The notes under the pieces: generated by a model
What the model saw: only the letters and a program-made list of their open reading frames with translations
Told to the model about the DNA's origin: nothing
The model's database searches: none
Program-made: the position numbers and the translations under genes
Shown: positions 1 to 7,884 of the stretch, piece by piece
Layout of the letters: each line of letters starts with the position of its first letter
How positions within the stretch are numbered: the first letter of the stretch is position 1
NCBI RefSeq assembly: GCF_018389385.1
Contig: NZ_CP062698.1
Location: 1,615,501 to 1,679,500, forward strand
From: Anthocerotibacter panamensis C109
GTDB taxonomy: Bacteria; Cyanobacteriota; Cyanobacteriia; Gloeobacterales; Anthocerotibacteraceae
Direction of reading: 5' to 3'
DNA length: 64,000 bases

Positions 1-344
1 CTTTAAGTATTTCAAGACAAAGCAAAACAACCCCCGGTGGCCTATCTATAGTTAGGGTAAAGCTAGACTACAACTCAGCACAAAACATGGAGGTTTTTAG
101 GGGGAGGTACAGCCCTTTTCCTCTACAGCCTAGGAGTCAAGGCCAGACCTCGCCTCTATCCTGTGATAGATGCTGCTGAAGAACCCTTGTGCTGAAGCAC
201 ATAATCTTTGCACTCAGCACACACGATGCACCGCGAAGCATCTCTAAATCCTACTTTGTCTGGGTTGGTGTAGTGTCAGATAGACCTGACTGCTTGCCTC
301 TATTCGTCCTAGCTACTTATTATTGCTCAACAGTGTGGTTGATT
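1..344. other. Intergenic, no gene recognised
   Basis: No ORF with recognisable protein features, no tRNA-like fold and no clear repeat is visible on either strand left of the insertion sequence. The stretch has many stop codons in all frames and may be decayed DNA flanking the element. Confidence 0.5.
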
Positions 345-361
345 CAGGGTAAACGCATCTA
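345..361 (+). repeat. Left terminal inverted repeat of the IS remnant
   Basis: The 17 bases starting CAGGGTAAACGC are found in perfect inverted orientation at 1115-1131. Beyond 17 bases the two ends stay only loosely similar (both A/T-rich). Confidence 0.85.
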
Positions 362-571
362 AAAATATTTGAAAAATTAGCGAGTTCATGGGTCCACTTT
401 TTACCTCAATTCCCTATTGTCTCGCGCAAGTTAACGCCTGAGGTAATAATTACTGCCTAAATCAGGACCTGACCATTGATCAATAGTCCAGCTTGCTTCT
501 GAATCTGGTTCATTTTCCCAGTAGAGATTGACTCAAGGGCTTCTTGAGTCTTAGGATTCATTGTCTTCTAC

Positions 572-1046
572 CTATACCTTTGTGATCTTTGCTATGTACT
601 CGTTATCCAAACCCGCGCGATAGCACTTCATCGCTATACTGGAACGTACACTCTTCTCTTGATTCAGTAAACTCAACGACAGCCGACGGAGCAACGTAAA
701 TTTGATTTGAGCGCTAAGCTATAGTCTGCGCCTTGCTCTACAATCTGCCAATATTCTGCACCCAATTGAGAAAACATGGTTGGACTTGCTCAGGCTGTAA
801 GCGAGAAAACACGCGGGCGAAGGTGTCATGAGAAGGAATACCGTTCGGTAGGGCGAGGAAAGTCTTTAGCCAATCAAGCTTAGCCTCCCCATAAGTCTTA
901 AGGTCCTGCCAACCATCAGCACCGCTAATGACGGCAAGAATAGCGATGGCGATAATGTCAATGAGCAGATGGTCTTTGGTTCGATCTATCCTCGGGTCTT
1001 CCACAACACTAAAGTGCTTAAGAGTAGCGCTAAGTGGTGTGCTCAT
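572..1046 (-). pseudogene. ISAs1-type transposase, middle deleted
   Basis: The N-terminal part (738-1046, 102 residues) has the features of the DDE_Tnp_1-associated N-terminal domain: an early DPR, then DIIAIAILAVISGADGW and a PSHDTFARVF segment. It stops right after FLNWVQ, where family members continue into the catalytic domain. A second, out-of-frame piece at 572-709 encodes 45 residues including LLRRLSLSLLNQEKS and YRAGLDNEYIAKI, which resembles the C-terminal end of ISAs1 transposases. Everything between, including the DDE residues, is missing, and the two pieces are in different frames, so no active transposase can be made. Confidence 0.8.
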
Positions 1047-1114
1047 GAGCTGCTCCTGAGGTCAAGAGGTACACAAAGTGAGCCTTATACAACACTCTAA
1101 GAATCGAAAAAATC

Positions 1115-1131
1115 TAGATGCGTTTACCCTG
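1115..1131 (-). repeat. Right terminal inverted repeat of the IS remnant
   Basis: Reverse complement of 345-361 without mismatch. It ends two bases before the duplicated eCIS leader segment begins at 1134, so the element end and the repeat boundary almost coincide. Confidence 0.85.
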
Positions 1132-1133
1132 GG

Positions 1134-1499
1134 CCTTATCCTCTGCTAGAGGCGGTGACTATGGTAGTCCCATCAGCACCGCACATTGACAGTCCTTAGC
1201 CGCTTCCGGTAGGGTGAGAAGACAACTAAGACACTATACTAAAGGATCAGCCATGGTCTTTAGCCGGATTCCCAAGCCTTCTTCCACGCATATTCCTCAG
1301 CCGCCGCAGACTTCTTGGCTGACCCCGCCTGTGGTTTAGGCGCAGCCCGAAGAGGTAGCAGGGATGCCCAAAATGACTTCTGCTGCCGATTGGTGGCGCA
1401 GTAGTGGTCTCGTGCACGAAGCAGGATTGGCAGGGCTGCAATTCAAGCTCACCCTCGGGCAACCGGCAGACCAATATGAACAGGAAGCGGACCGAGTGG
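1134..1499 (+). repeat. Direct repeat copy 1 (partner 3' end plus effector leader)
   Basis: Nearly identical to 2800-3169. The match starts at CCTTATCCTCTGC and ends at GACCGAGTGG. This copy carries a 4-base deletion relative to copy 2 near 1160 and a C-to-T change that creates a stop codon in the leader reading frame. In copy 2 the segment contains the last 20 codons of the 2077-2859 gene and the first 82 or so codons of the effector gene at 2923. Confidence 0.9.
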
Positions 1500-2046
1500 A
1501 GGGACCGGCTATGCAGATATAGTAGACCTTGCCGCCCATGCCATCTATGAAATTAAAACGTATCTGGGTGCGCCCCAGGGTGTGGAGGAAGCAAGCCGGT
1601 ATGTTCAGCAGGCAAAGCAACATTGTGACACCCAAGCTCCCTGGCATGTCGGTCAGCAATATCCACCGCGAACCATTCCCCTCAATGACACAGAGGAGTT
1701 GCAAACCAGACAATACCCGGAGTACCCAGGGGTGATCGTCTATTGGAAGCGCCGCAGGAGACAACAACAACAAACAGCACCTGTTGCAGTTTCACGCTCA
1801 ACCACTCAAGAAATTTCTCGTTTTATTCGGGATGTTGTGCAATCTGGAGCAGACGCTGAAGCTGCCGCACGTCAATTCTTACGAGAGCATCCTAATGCGG
1901 TTACCTACCTCAAGGGTGCTGCTATTGCTATTGCGGTAGCCACGATCATTGAAGATATTGCCAGCCTTGGTGTTGGTGTAGCTGATGACCCTGCTACGCT
2001 GTCTGTTGCTTACACGCTCTGGCGGGTAGCACAGACTTTTCGTTAG
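1253..2046 (+). pseudogene. Decayed eCIS-type effector: DUF4157 leader joined to a REase-fold toxin domain
   Basis: The reading frame opens at ATG 1253 with the same leader as the intact effector at 2923 (MVFSRIPKPSS... through YEQEADRV). It has an in-frame TAG near 1337 and goes out of frame at about 1500, where similarity to the intact copy stops. The DUF4157 core with its HELTH motif is absent. From 1501 another frame, open to 2046, encodes GYADIVDL, then YEIK and VEEASRYVQQAK. This is the layout of a PD-(D/E)xK nuclease active site, with Asp at codon 1516 and Glu/Lys at 1549 and 1555. The tail has a hydrophobic stretch (KGAAIAIAVATIIEDIASLG). A standalone ORF from ATG 1582 would lack the catalytic residues. 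I infer a deletion that joined a leader to a toxin end. The nuclease assignment is by motif only. Confidence 0.65.
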
Positions 2047-2076
2047 GTTAAGCGGATAAATTCTGGGAGAAGTGTG

Positions 2077-2859
2077 ATGGCGCAACCCCTTAAATGGATG
2101 ACCTTGTTCTGTCGGAGTCTCTCCTGTAGTCAAGATTTTGCCCAACGGCTAGAGCAGCAGCTCGCGGACCAGTTGATAGCTACGACCCACCTTGATCTAG
2201 CTGGATGTTTTCTGGTGCCTCTCGATGATGAAGACACACAACTTTTTTATGACCCAGAAGGCATTGGGCACGTTACAACAGAATTGGTAACCCCAGATAA
2301 CTATGGACATCCAGTTAGCATTTCTTGGCTATGTATAGGTCCAAGCCCACAGAAAATTGAACCTTCTGAATCTGTTCCAGCGACCTGCCAGCTCAAGGTT
2401 TGGTGGGAAGACTTACCCGTAGCAGACTTAAAATACGACTCTTTACAGAAGAACAACACTCCAGAACTTGTAGTGCTCAAAACCTCTTTTCAGTCTATGA
2501 GCTTTTTCTACGAGGTAGCGTGGAAGCAGTTCTGCTGGCCCGATATCTGGCTTGAGTTGGAAGCGCGGGCAGCGTTTTCAGACAAAGAAATACAGCAGTT
2601 AGAGACAGCTTTGATCCAAGCAAGAGAGGACTGGAACCAACGAACTTTGACGCAGAACCCTGACCGGGGCTTGATTCACAACATCGGTGTCCATGGTCTA
2701 CGCCGCATTGAGCCGACTCGTCTTGAAGTTTATATTGATTTTGGTAGTGCGCACCTCGAAGCACTGATTATCTTTTTTCAGGCGTTAGAAGGTGCTTGTC
2801 CTTATCCTCTGCTAGAGGCGGTGACTGTCCATGGTAGTCCCATCAGCACCGCACATTGA
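2077..2859 (+). CDS. Hypothetical protein, possible partner/immunity gene of the decayed effector
   Basis: 260 residues from ATG 2077, preceded by GGGAGAAG at 2065-2072; a GTG three bases earlier is an alternative start. I recognise no family. The protein is acidic and rich in Trp and aromatic residues, with no signal peptide or membrane segment. It begins 30 bases after the stop of the nuclease-like effector remnant, the usual place for an immunity gene in polymorphic toxin loci, so an immunity or chaperone role is an inference from position. Its last 20 codons lie inside the direct repeat, and the matching frameshifted stub at 1134-1190 implies that a related gene once lay upstream. Confidence 0.6.
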   Translation: MAQPLKWMTLFCRSLSCSQDFAQRLEQQLADQLIATTHLDLAGCFLVPLDDEDTQLFYDPEGIGHVTTELVTPDNYGHPVSISWLCIGPSPQKIEPSESVPATCQLKVWWEDLPVADLKYDSLQKNNTPELVVLKTSFQSMSFFYEVAWKQFCWPDIWLELEARAAFSDKEIQQLETALIQAREDWNQRTLTQNPDRGLIHNIGVHGLRRIEPTRLEVYIDFGSAHLEALIIFFQALEGACPYPLLEAVTVHGSPISTAH

Positions 2860-3169
2860 CAGTCCTTAGCTGCTTCCGGTAGGGTGAGAAGACAACTAAG
2901 ACACTATGCTAGAGGATCAGCCATGGTCTTTAGCCGGATTCCCAAGCCTTCTTCCACGCATATTCCTCAGCCGCCGCAGACTTCTTGGCTGACCCCGCCT
3001 GTGGTTCAGGCGCAGCCCGAAGATGGGCAGGTGATGCCCAAAATGACTTCTGCTGCCGATTGGTGGCGCAGTAGTGGCCTCGTGCACGAAGCGGGATTGG
3101 CAGGGCTGCAATTCAAGCTCACCATCGGTCAGCCAGGAGACCCCTACGAACAGGAAGCGGACCGAGTGG
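2800..3169 (+). repeat. Direct repeat copy 2 (partner 3' end plus effector leader)
   Basis: Second copy of the 1134-1499 segment, intact here. It spans the end of the 2077-2859 gene, the 63-base spacer with the ribosome binding site, and the N-terminal leader of the intact effector. Identity stops within the codons after EADRV. Confidence 0.9.
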
Positions 3170-4122
3170 CAGAACAGGTCGTCGGCATGAGTGCGCCCGC
3201 AACGCCCACAATCCAGCGCATGTGCGCAACCTGCGCACAAGAGGAACAGGTTGTACAGCAGCAGTCCTTGACGCCGTCCATCACCCCGTTGGTGCAGAAA
3301 AACACGCGCTCCGAAGAAGCAGAAGAGTCCCTACAAGCGCAGCATATACAACGGCAGACTGTGAGTGAACAAGAAGAGACTGTCCAACGCACGTCCGCCC
3401 CTGACCTAGAGAGCCGCTTGAGTGCCAGCAAAAGCGGGGGTAGTGCCCTATCGGAGCAGGAGCGTGCTTTTATGGAGCCACGGTTTGGGGTGGATTTCTC
3501 TCAAGTGCGCGTTCACAGTGGTGGGGCGGCGGTGCAGATGAATCAGCAGTTGCACGCACGGGCTTTTACGCATGGGCAGGATATTTATTTTGGGGCGGGG
3601 CAGTCTCCCTCGGACTATAAATTGCTCGCTCATGAACTGACCCATGTAGTTCAACAAACAGGTGGCGTACAGGCCAAAAACCTGATTCAACGGCAGGATA
3701 CGGGGGATTGTTCGGCAGGTGAACATCGACAGCTTCAAAATGATGTGAACGAAAAATGTAAAAACCGTCCGCGCGGTTGTAGTCCAGGGGATAGCTTGGC
3801 GGATGTGGAGCAAAAAATTCAGAATAACGCAGAGTGCATTAGTGCCCGAGAACGCATTAACCATCGTTGTTATCAGGGAGGAGATCCCGGACACCAGGAA
3901 GCCGTTCAAGTTGCCGTCAATACGCTCATCAGATGTCAGGCGGTGCGGGAGCGGTTGCGGTCTTCTGCGGGTACTCCTCAGTCTGCGCCCATTGACACCA
4001 CTAGTTTCCTGGAGAGAATGTCTCAGATCACCGGTTTGACGGGTGCAGCACTGATCACTTACCTGATTGTCTCAGAGGGGTCACGTCTGTTCCCGCCGCG
4101 TAATTTGATCCCTGTACCTTGA
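2923..4122 (+). CDS. DUF4157-domain eCIS-type effector with Cys-rich C-terminal toxin-like domain
   Basis: 399 residues from ATG 2923; AGAGGA at 2911-2916 gives a good ribosome binding site, so the upstream GTG at 2884 is not needed. The leader carries the motif IGQPGDPYEQEADRVAEQV typical of proteins loaded into contractile injection systems, then a CATC pair. The DUF4157 core follows at about 178-245 with a metalloprotease-like HELTH at 237-241. From about 262 a different domain follows: Cys-rich, with a CISARERINHRCYQGGDPGH segment and about six Cys. This resembles a polymorphic-toxin family (possibly Novel toxin 16; not certain). The tail has a hydrophobic helix and ends SRLFPPRNLIPVP, a C-terminus I associate with such effectors. 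The cargo role is inferred from the family. The gene shares its leader with the pseudogene at 1253. Confidence 0.85.
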   Translation: MVFSRIPKPSSTHIPQPPQTSWLTPPVVQAQPEDGQVMPKMTSAADWWRSSGLVHEAGLAGLQFKLTIGQPGDPYEQEADRVAEQVVGMSAPATPTIQRMCATCAQEEQVVQQQSLTPSITPLVQKNTRSEEAEESLQAQHIQRQTVSEQEETVQRTSAPDLESRLSASKSGGSALSEQERAFMEPRFGVDFSQVRVHSGGAAVQMNQQLHARAFTHGQDIYFGAGQSPSDYKLLAHELTHVVQQTGGVQAKNLIQRQDTGDCSAGEHRQLQNDVNEKCKNRPRGCSPGDSLADVEQKIQNNAECISARERINHRCYQGGDPGHQEAVQVAVNTLIRCQAVRERLRSSAGTPQSAPIDTTSFLERMSQITGLTGAALITYLIVSEGSRLFPPRNLIPVP

Positions 4123-4139
4123 GCCTTGGGTAGTCTACT

Positions 4140-4718
4140 ATGAGCGACCTTGGAGTTGAAGTGCTCGACCAGCTTGAAGAAAGTTTTGGGAGTTTGGTCT
4201 ACCCTGGGGATGAACAAATTGTCTATGATAATTCAGGTCATCACCTGGAGTGCGTTGATGTAAAACAGACTTTTCTTGGTAAGCATTGGAGAGAATTATC
4301 TCTAGATACGTTAGTCTATGAGAACTCAGCTCTTTCTTTTTTCACGCCCCTAGCTTTTCAATTCTATCTACCTGCTTATCTTTCGGCAGTAGTTAAAAAT
4401 TATGACCAAGCTGATGTTTTGCCCAGTGATGTGGTCTTTTATCTGACTGTACCCTCGGAAGCAGATACTCTGACCCAAATCAATGCCCTACAGCGATATG
4501 CGACAAGCTTTGATTTTGATCTGAGAACTTTTTTGTTAGAGCAATTAAGCAATTCTAACCAGCGCGTCCAACGGTTCATTGAGCGGGTATCTATCTTTGA
4601 TAAAAAGCAAGGACGAGTGATAAAAAATTTTTTGTTGTATATGCAGTTGGAACACGCAGATGACTTTCCCAGCCAAGAACCACAAACTGCTATCGAGCGT
4701 TACTGGTTTATGTTCTAA
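4140..4718 (+). CDS. DUF6714-like small protein, candidate immunity partner
   Basis: 192 residues starting 17 bases after the effector stop. The middle has SFFTPLAFQFYLPAYLSAV, the most family-like stretch and reminiscent of DUF6714 proteins; this is a recollection, not a search result. It is soluble-looking, with no signal peptide or membrane helix, and noticeably more A/T-rich than its neighbours. Its place directly behind a toxin-bearing effector and its different sequence from the 2077-2859 gene fit a cassette-specific immunity protein. It could equally be an accessory factor. It is followed 24 bases later by the AAA+ ATPase gene, so the three genes probably form one transcript. Confidence 0.6.
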   Translation: MSDLGVEVLDQLEESFGSLVYPGDEQIVYDNSGHHLECVDVKQTFLGKHWRELSLDTLVYENSALSFFTPLAFQFYLPAYLSAVVKNYDQADVLPSDVVFYLTVPSEADTLTQINALQRYATSFDFDLRTFLLEQLSNSNQRVQRFIERVSIFDKKQGRVIKNFLLYMQLEHADDFPSQEPQTAIERYWFMF

Positions 4719-4742
4719 AGGTCTCTATGCTGGGTTAAAGCG

Positions 4743-6713
4743 ATGCGATACGTAAACCACCACGCCCTCACCCCTTGGCAACAGACCAACAAAAGCTATC
4801 TTTTGGTTGCTGTTCACCAGCTCTACCTATTTCTGGAAGCCTATACTCGGCGGCGGGCGGAACCGTTGCCGGGTGTGCTGGTAGACACTTCACCGAAGCT
4901 TACAAATCTAGCTGCTGCGATGGAATCTCCGCCTGCTCTAGAAGCCTTGTGTGCTCTTTTTGGATTGTCCTCATTTGAGCGTAGAGTTTTGCTCCTATGT
5001 GTCGGGATGGCTTTGATCCCCAATTTCGGGGCGGTCTGCGCGATAGCCCAAGAGAATGCACGGATGCCTTTCCCCACGTTTCAAATGGCAGCCAACGTCT
5101 TTAATGATAGCCATTGGAGTGCACTGCTCCCTGAAGCTCCCTTGCGGCGCTGGCAAATGATCCGCCTCGGCAACGAGCAAGCATTTCCGCTCGGGGCACT
5201 CCAGGTAGATGAGCCGATTTTGCACTTTTTACAGGGTTACCCCTTCCGTGATCCCCACCTGCACAGTCTGGTGCGCCCGCTGCCTGAATCCTACCGCCGC
5301 TATGCCTTACAATCGACCCATCAGCGGCTAGCTGAACGCTTGGTCACCACTTGGCAGGATGGGGACATGCCTGCTGTACATCTGTGTGGACCCGAGAGAG
5401 CCGACACCTGGGCGATTGCAGCTCATGCTTGCGCCCATCTCCACCTCCCGCTCTACCTCTTGCCTGCCCATCGTCTGCCCTCCCTTACCCATGCACTCCA
5501 GGATCTGTGGAACGCTTGGGCACGTGCCTGTACATTTGCACCCGCTGCCCTGCTCGTGGACTGTGACCCCTTCCCAACTCCAGACCCCCTGCGCGAAACT
5601 GCCGTGATGCAATTGCTCCAGAACATAAGTTCTCCACTCATCCTGGTAGCCGAAGAACGGCTCAGTTTCCTCAAAAGCCCCCTTGTCACCTTTGAAGTGC
5701 CCCGCCTCACCCCCCAAGAGCAACGCGCCACCTGGCAAGCAAGTCTTGGTCCTAGCGCTCAGGCATGGAACGAGCCGGTGGACCGCTTGGTCGCACAGTT
5801 CAACCTCACTACCCCCGCCATCCAAGCCATTTGTCTGGAAGCTAAACGCCAACCGGATGTGGCACAAGCACTTTGGGAAATCTGCCGCACCAAGGCCCGC
5901 CCGCGCCTCGATGACCTCGCCCAACGCATCGAAACCACCGCCACTTGGGAAGATTTGGTCCTCCCCGATGCCCAACGACAGACCCTCAAGGATATCGCCG
6001 CCCATGTGCGCCAACGTACCCGTGTCTATCAGGATTGGGGATTCGATAAGGGCGGGCGCGGCTTGGGTATCAGTGCGCTGTTTGCCGGTCAGAGTGGCAC
6101 CGGTAAAACCATGGCCGCCGAAGTCATCGCCCGCACCTTGCAACTTGACCTCTATCGTATTGATTTGTCTTCTACGGTCAGTAAATATATTGGCGAAACG
6201 GAGAAGAATTTACGTAAGGTTTTCGATGCTGCCGAAGCAGGCGGCGCAGTGCTTTTGTTTGATGAAGCGGACGCTCTATTTGGCAAGCGCACCCAAGTCA
6301 AGGACAGTCATGACCGCTATGCCAACTTGGAAGTGAGCTATCTGTTGCAGCGCATGGAGACCTATCAGGGCTTGGCGATTCTGACCACGAACCTGAAGGA
6401 TTCCATAGATACGGCGTTTCTGCGCAGGTTGCGCTTTGTAGTTACCTTTCCCTTTCCGGGACCGGAGGTGCGTGCTGAGATTTGGAGGCGTATTTTCCCA
6501 AACCAGACGCCCTTGGGGGGGTTGGATTACAGGAAATTGGGTCGGTTGAGCGTCTCCGGGGGCATGATTCGCAATATTGCGCTGACAGCGGCGTTTGTGG
6601 CGGCAGACGAGGGGGAGCCGGTGCAGATGAAGCATATCCTCCAAGGGGCGCGGGCGGAATATACCAAGCTGGAGAAAAGTCTGACGGATGCAGAGGTTCA
6701 AGGCTGGGTGTGA
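4743..6713 (+). CDS. AAA+ ATPase of the eCIS-associated type
   Basis: 656 residues. The C-terminal third is a classical AAA module: Walker A GQSGTGKT at 449-456, Walker B with DEAD at 507-510, a TTNLKDSIDTAFLRRLRF segment with sensor and arginine-finger residues, and a small helical lid. The first 400 residues form a long alpha-helical region as in the single AAA ATPase encoded by many eCIS loci (Afp15-like), where it is thought to act in assembly or remodelling. The start at ATG 4743 is supported by position only, with no strong Shine-Dalgarno sequence. The gene follows two effector/partner cassettes and ends 17 bases from the convergent isocitrate dehydrogenase gene. The system role is inferred from family and neighbours. 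Confidence 0.85.
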   Translation: MRYVNHHALTPWQQTNKSYLLVAVHQLYLFLEAYTRRRAEPLPGVLVDTSPKLTNLAAAMESPPALEALCALFGLSSFERRVLLLCVGMALIPNFGAVCAIAQENARMPFPTFQMAANVFNDSHWSALLPEAPLRRWQMIRLGNEQAFPLGALQVDEPILHFLQGYPFRDPHLHSLVRPLPESYRRYALQSTHQRLAERLVTTWQDGDMPAVHLCGPERADTWAIAAHACAHLHLPLYLLPAHRLPSLTHALQDLWNAWARACTFAPAALLVDCDPFPTPDPLRETAVMQLLQNISSPLILVAEERLSFLKSPLVTFEVPRLTPQEQRATWQASLGPSAQAWNEPVDRLVAQFNLTTPAIQAICLEAKRQPDVAQALWEICRTKARPRLDDLAQRIETTATWEDLVLPDAQRQTLKDIAAHVRQRTRVYQDWGFDKGGRGLGISALFAGQSGTGKTMAAEVIARTLQLDLYRIDLSSTVSKYIGETEKNLRKVFDAAEAGGAVLLFDEADALFGKRTQVKDSHDRYANLEVSYLLQRMETYQGLAILTTNLKDSIDTAFLRRLRFVVTFPFPGPEVRAEIWRRIFPNQTPLGGLDYRKLGRLSVSGGMIRNIALTAAFVAADEGEPVQMKHILQGARAEYTKLEKSLTDAEVQGWV

Positions 6714-6730
6714 GGGGAGCGCCATCCGCC

Positions 6731-7816
6731 CTAAAGCGATTGGACCCGTTCGGCGATGGCTTGGGCCATGGCTTGCGTCCCCACCGGAATCTGAGGGGCG
6801 AGGTCATAGGTGACGGTTTTACCTTCGCGGATGACATCAGCCACGGCAGTCTCGACTTTTTCAGCGGCGGCTAGTTCACCCAAATGGCGCAGCATCAAGG
6901 CTCCGGTGAGGATGAGCGCGGTGGGATTTACTTTGTCCTGCCCTGCATACTTGGGTGCAGAACCGTGGATGGCCTCGAAGAGGGCTGCTTGGTCGCCCAT
7001 GTTGGCTCCCGGTGCGACGCCCAGCCCGCCGATGAGTCCAGCGGTGAGGTCGGAGATAATGTCGCCGTAGAGGTTAGGGAGGACGAGGACATCGTAGAGT
7101 TCTGGTTTTTGGACCAGTTGCATACACATGTTGTCCACGATGCGGTCTTCAAATTCGATGTCAGGGTAATCCTGCGCGACGGCACGGGCGATTTCGAGGT
7201 ACAAACCATCTGTGTACTTCATGATGTTGGCTTTGTGGACTGCGGTGACCTTGCGGCGCTTGTTTTTGCGGCTGTACTCGAAGGCAAAGCGCACGATCCG
7301 CTCACAGGCAGCAGGAGTGAAGGGTTTGATGCTGATCCCGGCTTCGGGGGAGATGGTTTTGCCTGCTGCCCGACTCAGATGCTCGATGACTTCCAACGTG
7401 GCGGGTTTGCCGCGCTCAAATTCAATGCCTGCGTAGAGGTCTTCGGTATTCTCGCGCACGATCACAAGGTCGATATCGCTGAAGCGGGACTTGACTCCGA
7501 CCATGGAGCGGGCGGGGCGCACGTTGGCATAAAGGTCGAGCTTGAGGCGTAGGGCGACATTGACCGAGCGGAAACCAGTCCCGACGGGGGTGGTGGTGGG
7601 GCCTTTGATGCCGACCCCGGTCTTGCGGACGGACTCCAGGGTCGCCTCCGGCAGGGGGGTGCCAAACTCGGTCAGGGCATCGATCCCCGCCTCTTGTTGG
7701 TCCCAGATAAACTCGACGCCTGTCGCCTCCAGGACCTCTACCATGGCGCGGGTGATCTCAGGCCCGATCCCATCTCCTGGGATGAGCGTTACCGGATATG
7801 CCACTGCCTGCCTCAT
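6731..7816 (-). CDS. icd: NAD-type isocitrate dehydrogenase
   Basis: 361 residues of the isocitrate/isopropylmalate dehydrogenase family. It starts with LIPGDGIGPEI and has the substrate segment RSVNVALRLKLDLYANVRP, then VRENTEDLYAGIEF, the Lys in VHKANIMKYTDGL, the Asp-containing NLYGDIISDLTAGLIGGLG, and a GSAPKYAG coenzyme loop. The N-V-ALR and ENTEDLYAGIE patterns fit the NAD-dependent isocitrate dehydrogenase branch (as in mitochondrial IDH and several bacteria) better than LeuB, which carries LRP-LLALR. It would convert isocitrate to 2-oxoglutarate, supplying nitrogen assimilation. Coenzyme choice is inferred and not proven by sequence alone. Confidence 0.8.
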   Translation of the reverse strand: MRQAVAYPVTLIPGDGIGPEITRAMVEVLEATGVEFIWDQQEAGIDALTEFGTPLPEATLESVRKTGVGIKGPTTTPVGTGFRSVNVALRLKLDLYANVRPARSMVGVKSRFSDIDLVIVRENTEDLYAGIEFERGKPATLEVIEHLSRAAGKTISPEAGISIKPFTPAACERIVRFAFEYSRKNKRRKVTAVHKANIMKYTDGLYLEIARAVAQDYPDIEFEDRIVDNMCMQLVQKPELYDVLVLPNLYGDIISDLTAGLIGGLGVAPGANMGDQAALFEAIHGSAPKYAGQDKVNPTALILTGALMLRHLGELAAAEKVETAVADVIREGKTVTYDLAPQIPVGTQAMAQAIAERVQSL

Positions 7817-7884
7817 AAATTGGTGCGGGCGTATTCTAGCAGGCTACATGCCCTCTTCGCTGATTCCAGACAACTCTTTTTGCC

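Larger units (their letters stand above)
345..1131 (-). mobile_element. Internally deleted ISAs1-family insertion sequence
   Basis: Seventeen-base perfect inverted repeats lie at 345-361 and at 1115-1131; the right copy is the reverse complement of the left. Between them, on the minus strand, are the N-terminal third and the extreme C-terminus of a transposase resembling the ISAs1/H-repeat family, with the catalytic middle missing. The remnant is 787 bp, whereas family members are usually about 1.2-1.3 kb. I see no matching target-site duplication: the ten bases on the left and on the right differ. About 200 bp between the transposase stop (572) and the left repeat is not explained by the family. 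The element should be non-autonomous. The family call rests on remembered sequence patterns. Confidence 0.75.

Noticed and set aside
1336-1773. Minus-strand 145-codon frame
   Set aside because: Antisense to the effector remnant; Cys/Ser-rich composition without any motif.
2884-2922. GTG start for the intact effector
   Set aside because: ATG 2923 has a good ribosome binding site and the leader begins there; the extension is a spacer shared with the repeat.
5328-6143. Long minus-strand frame of 271 codons
   Set aside because: It lies wholly antisense to the AAA+ ATPase, whose Walker motifs prove the plus frame. The translation is low complexity with no domain.
5683-6336. 217-codon frame in another plus frame
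   Set aside because: Overlaps the ATPase completely and is Ser/Pro/Arg-rich, as expected of an alternate frame.
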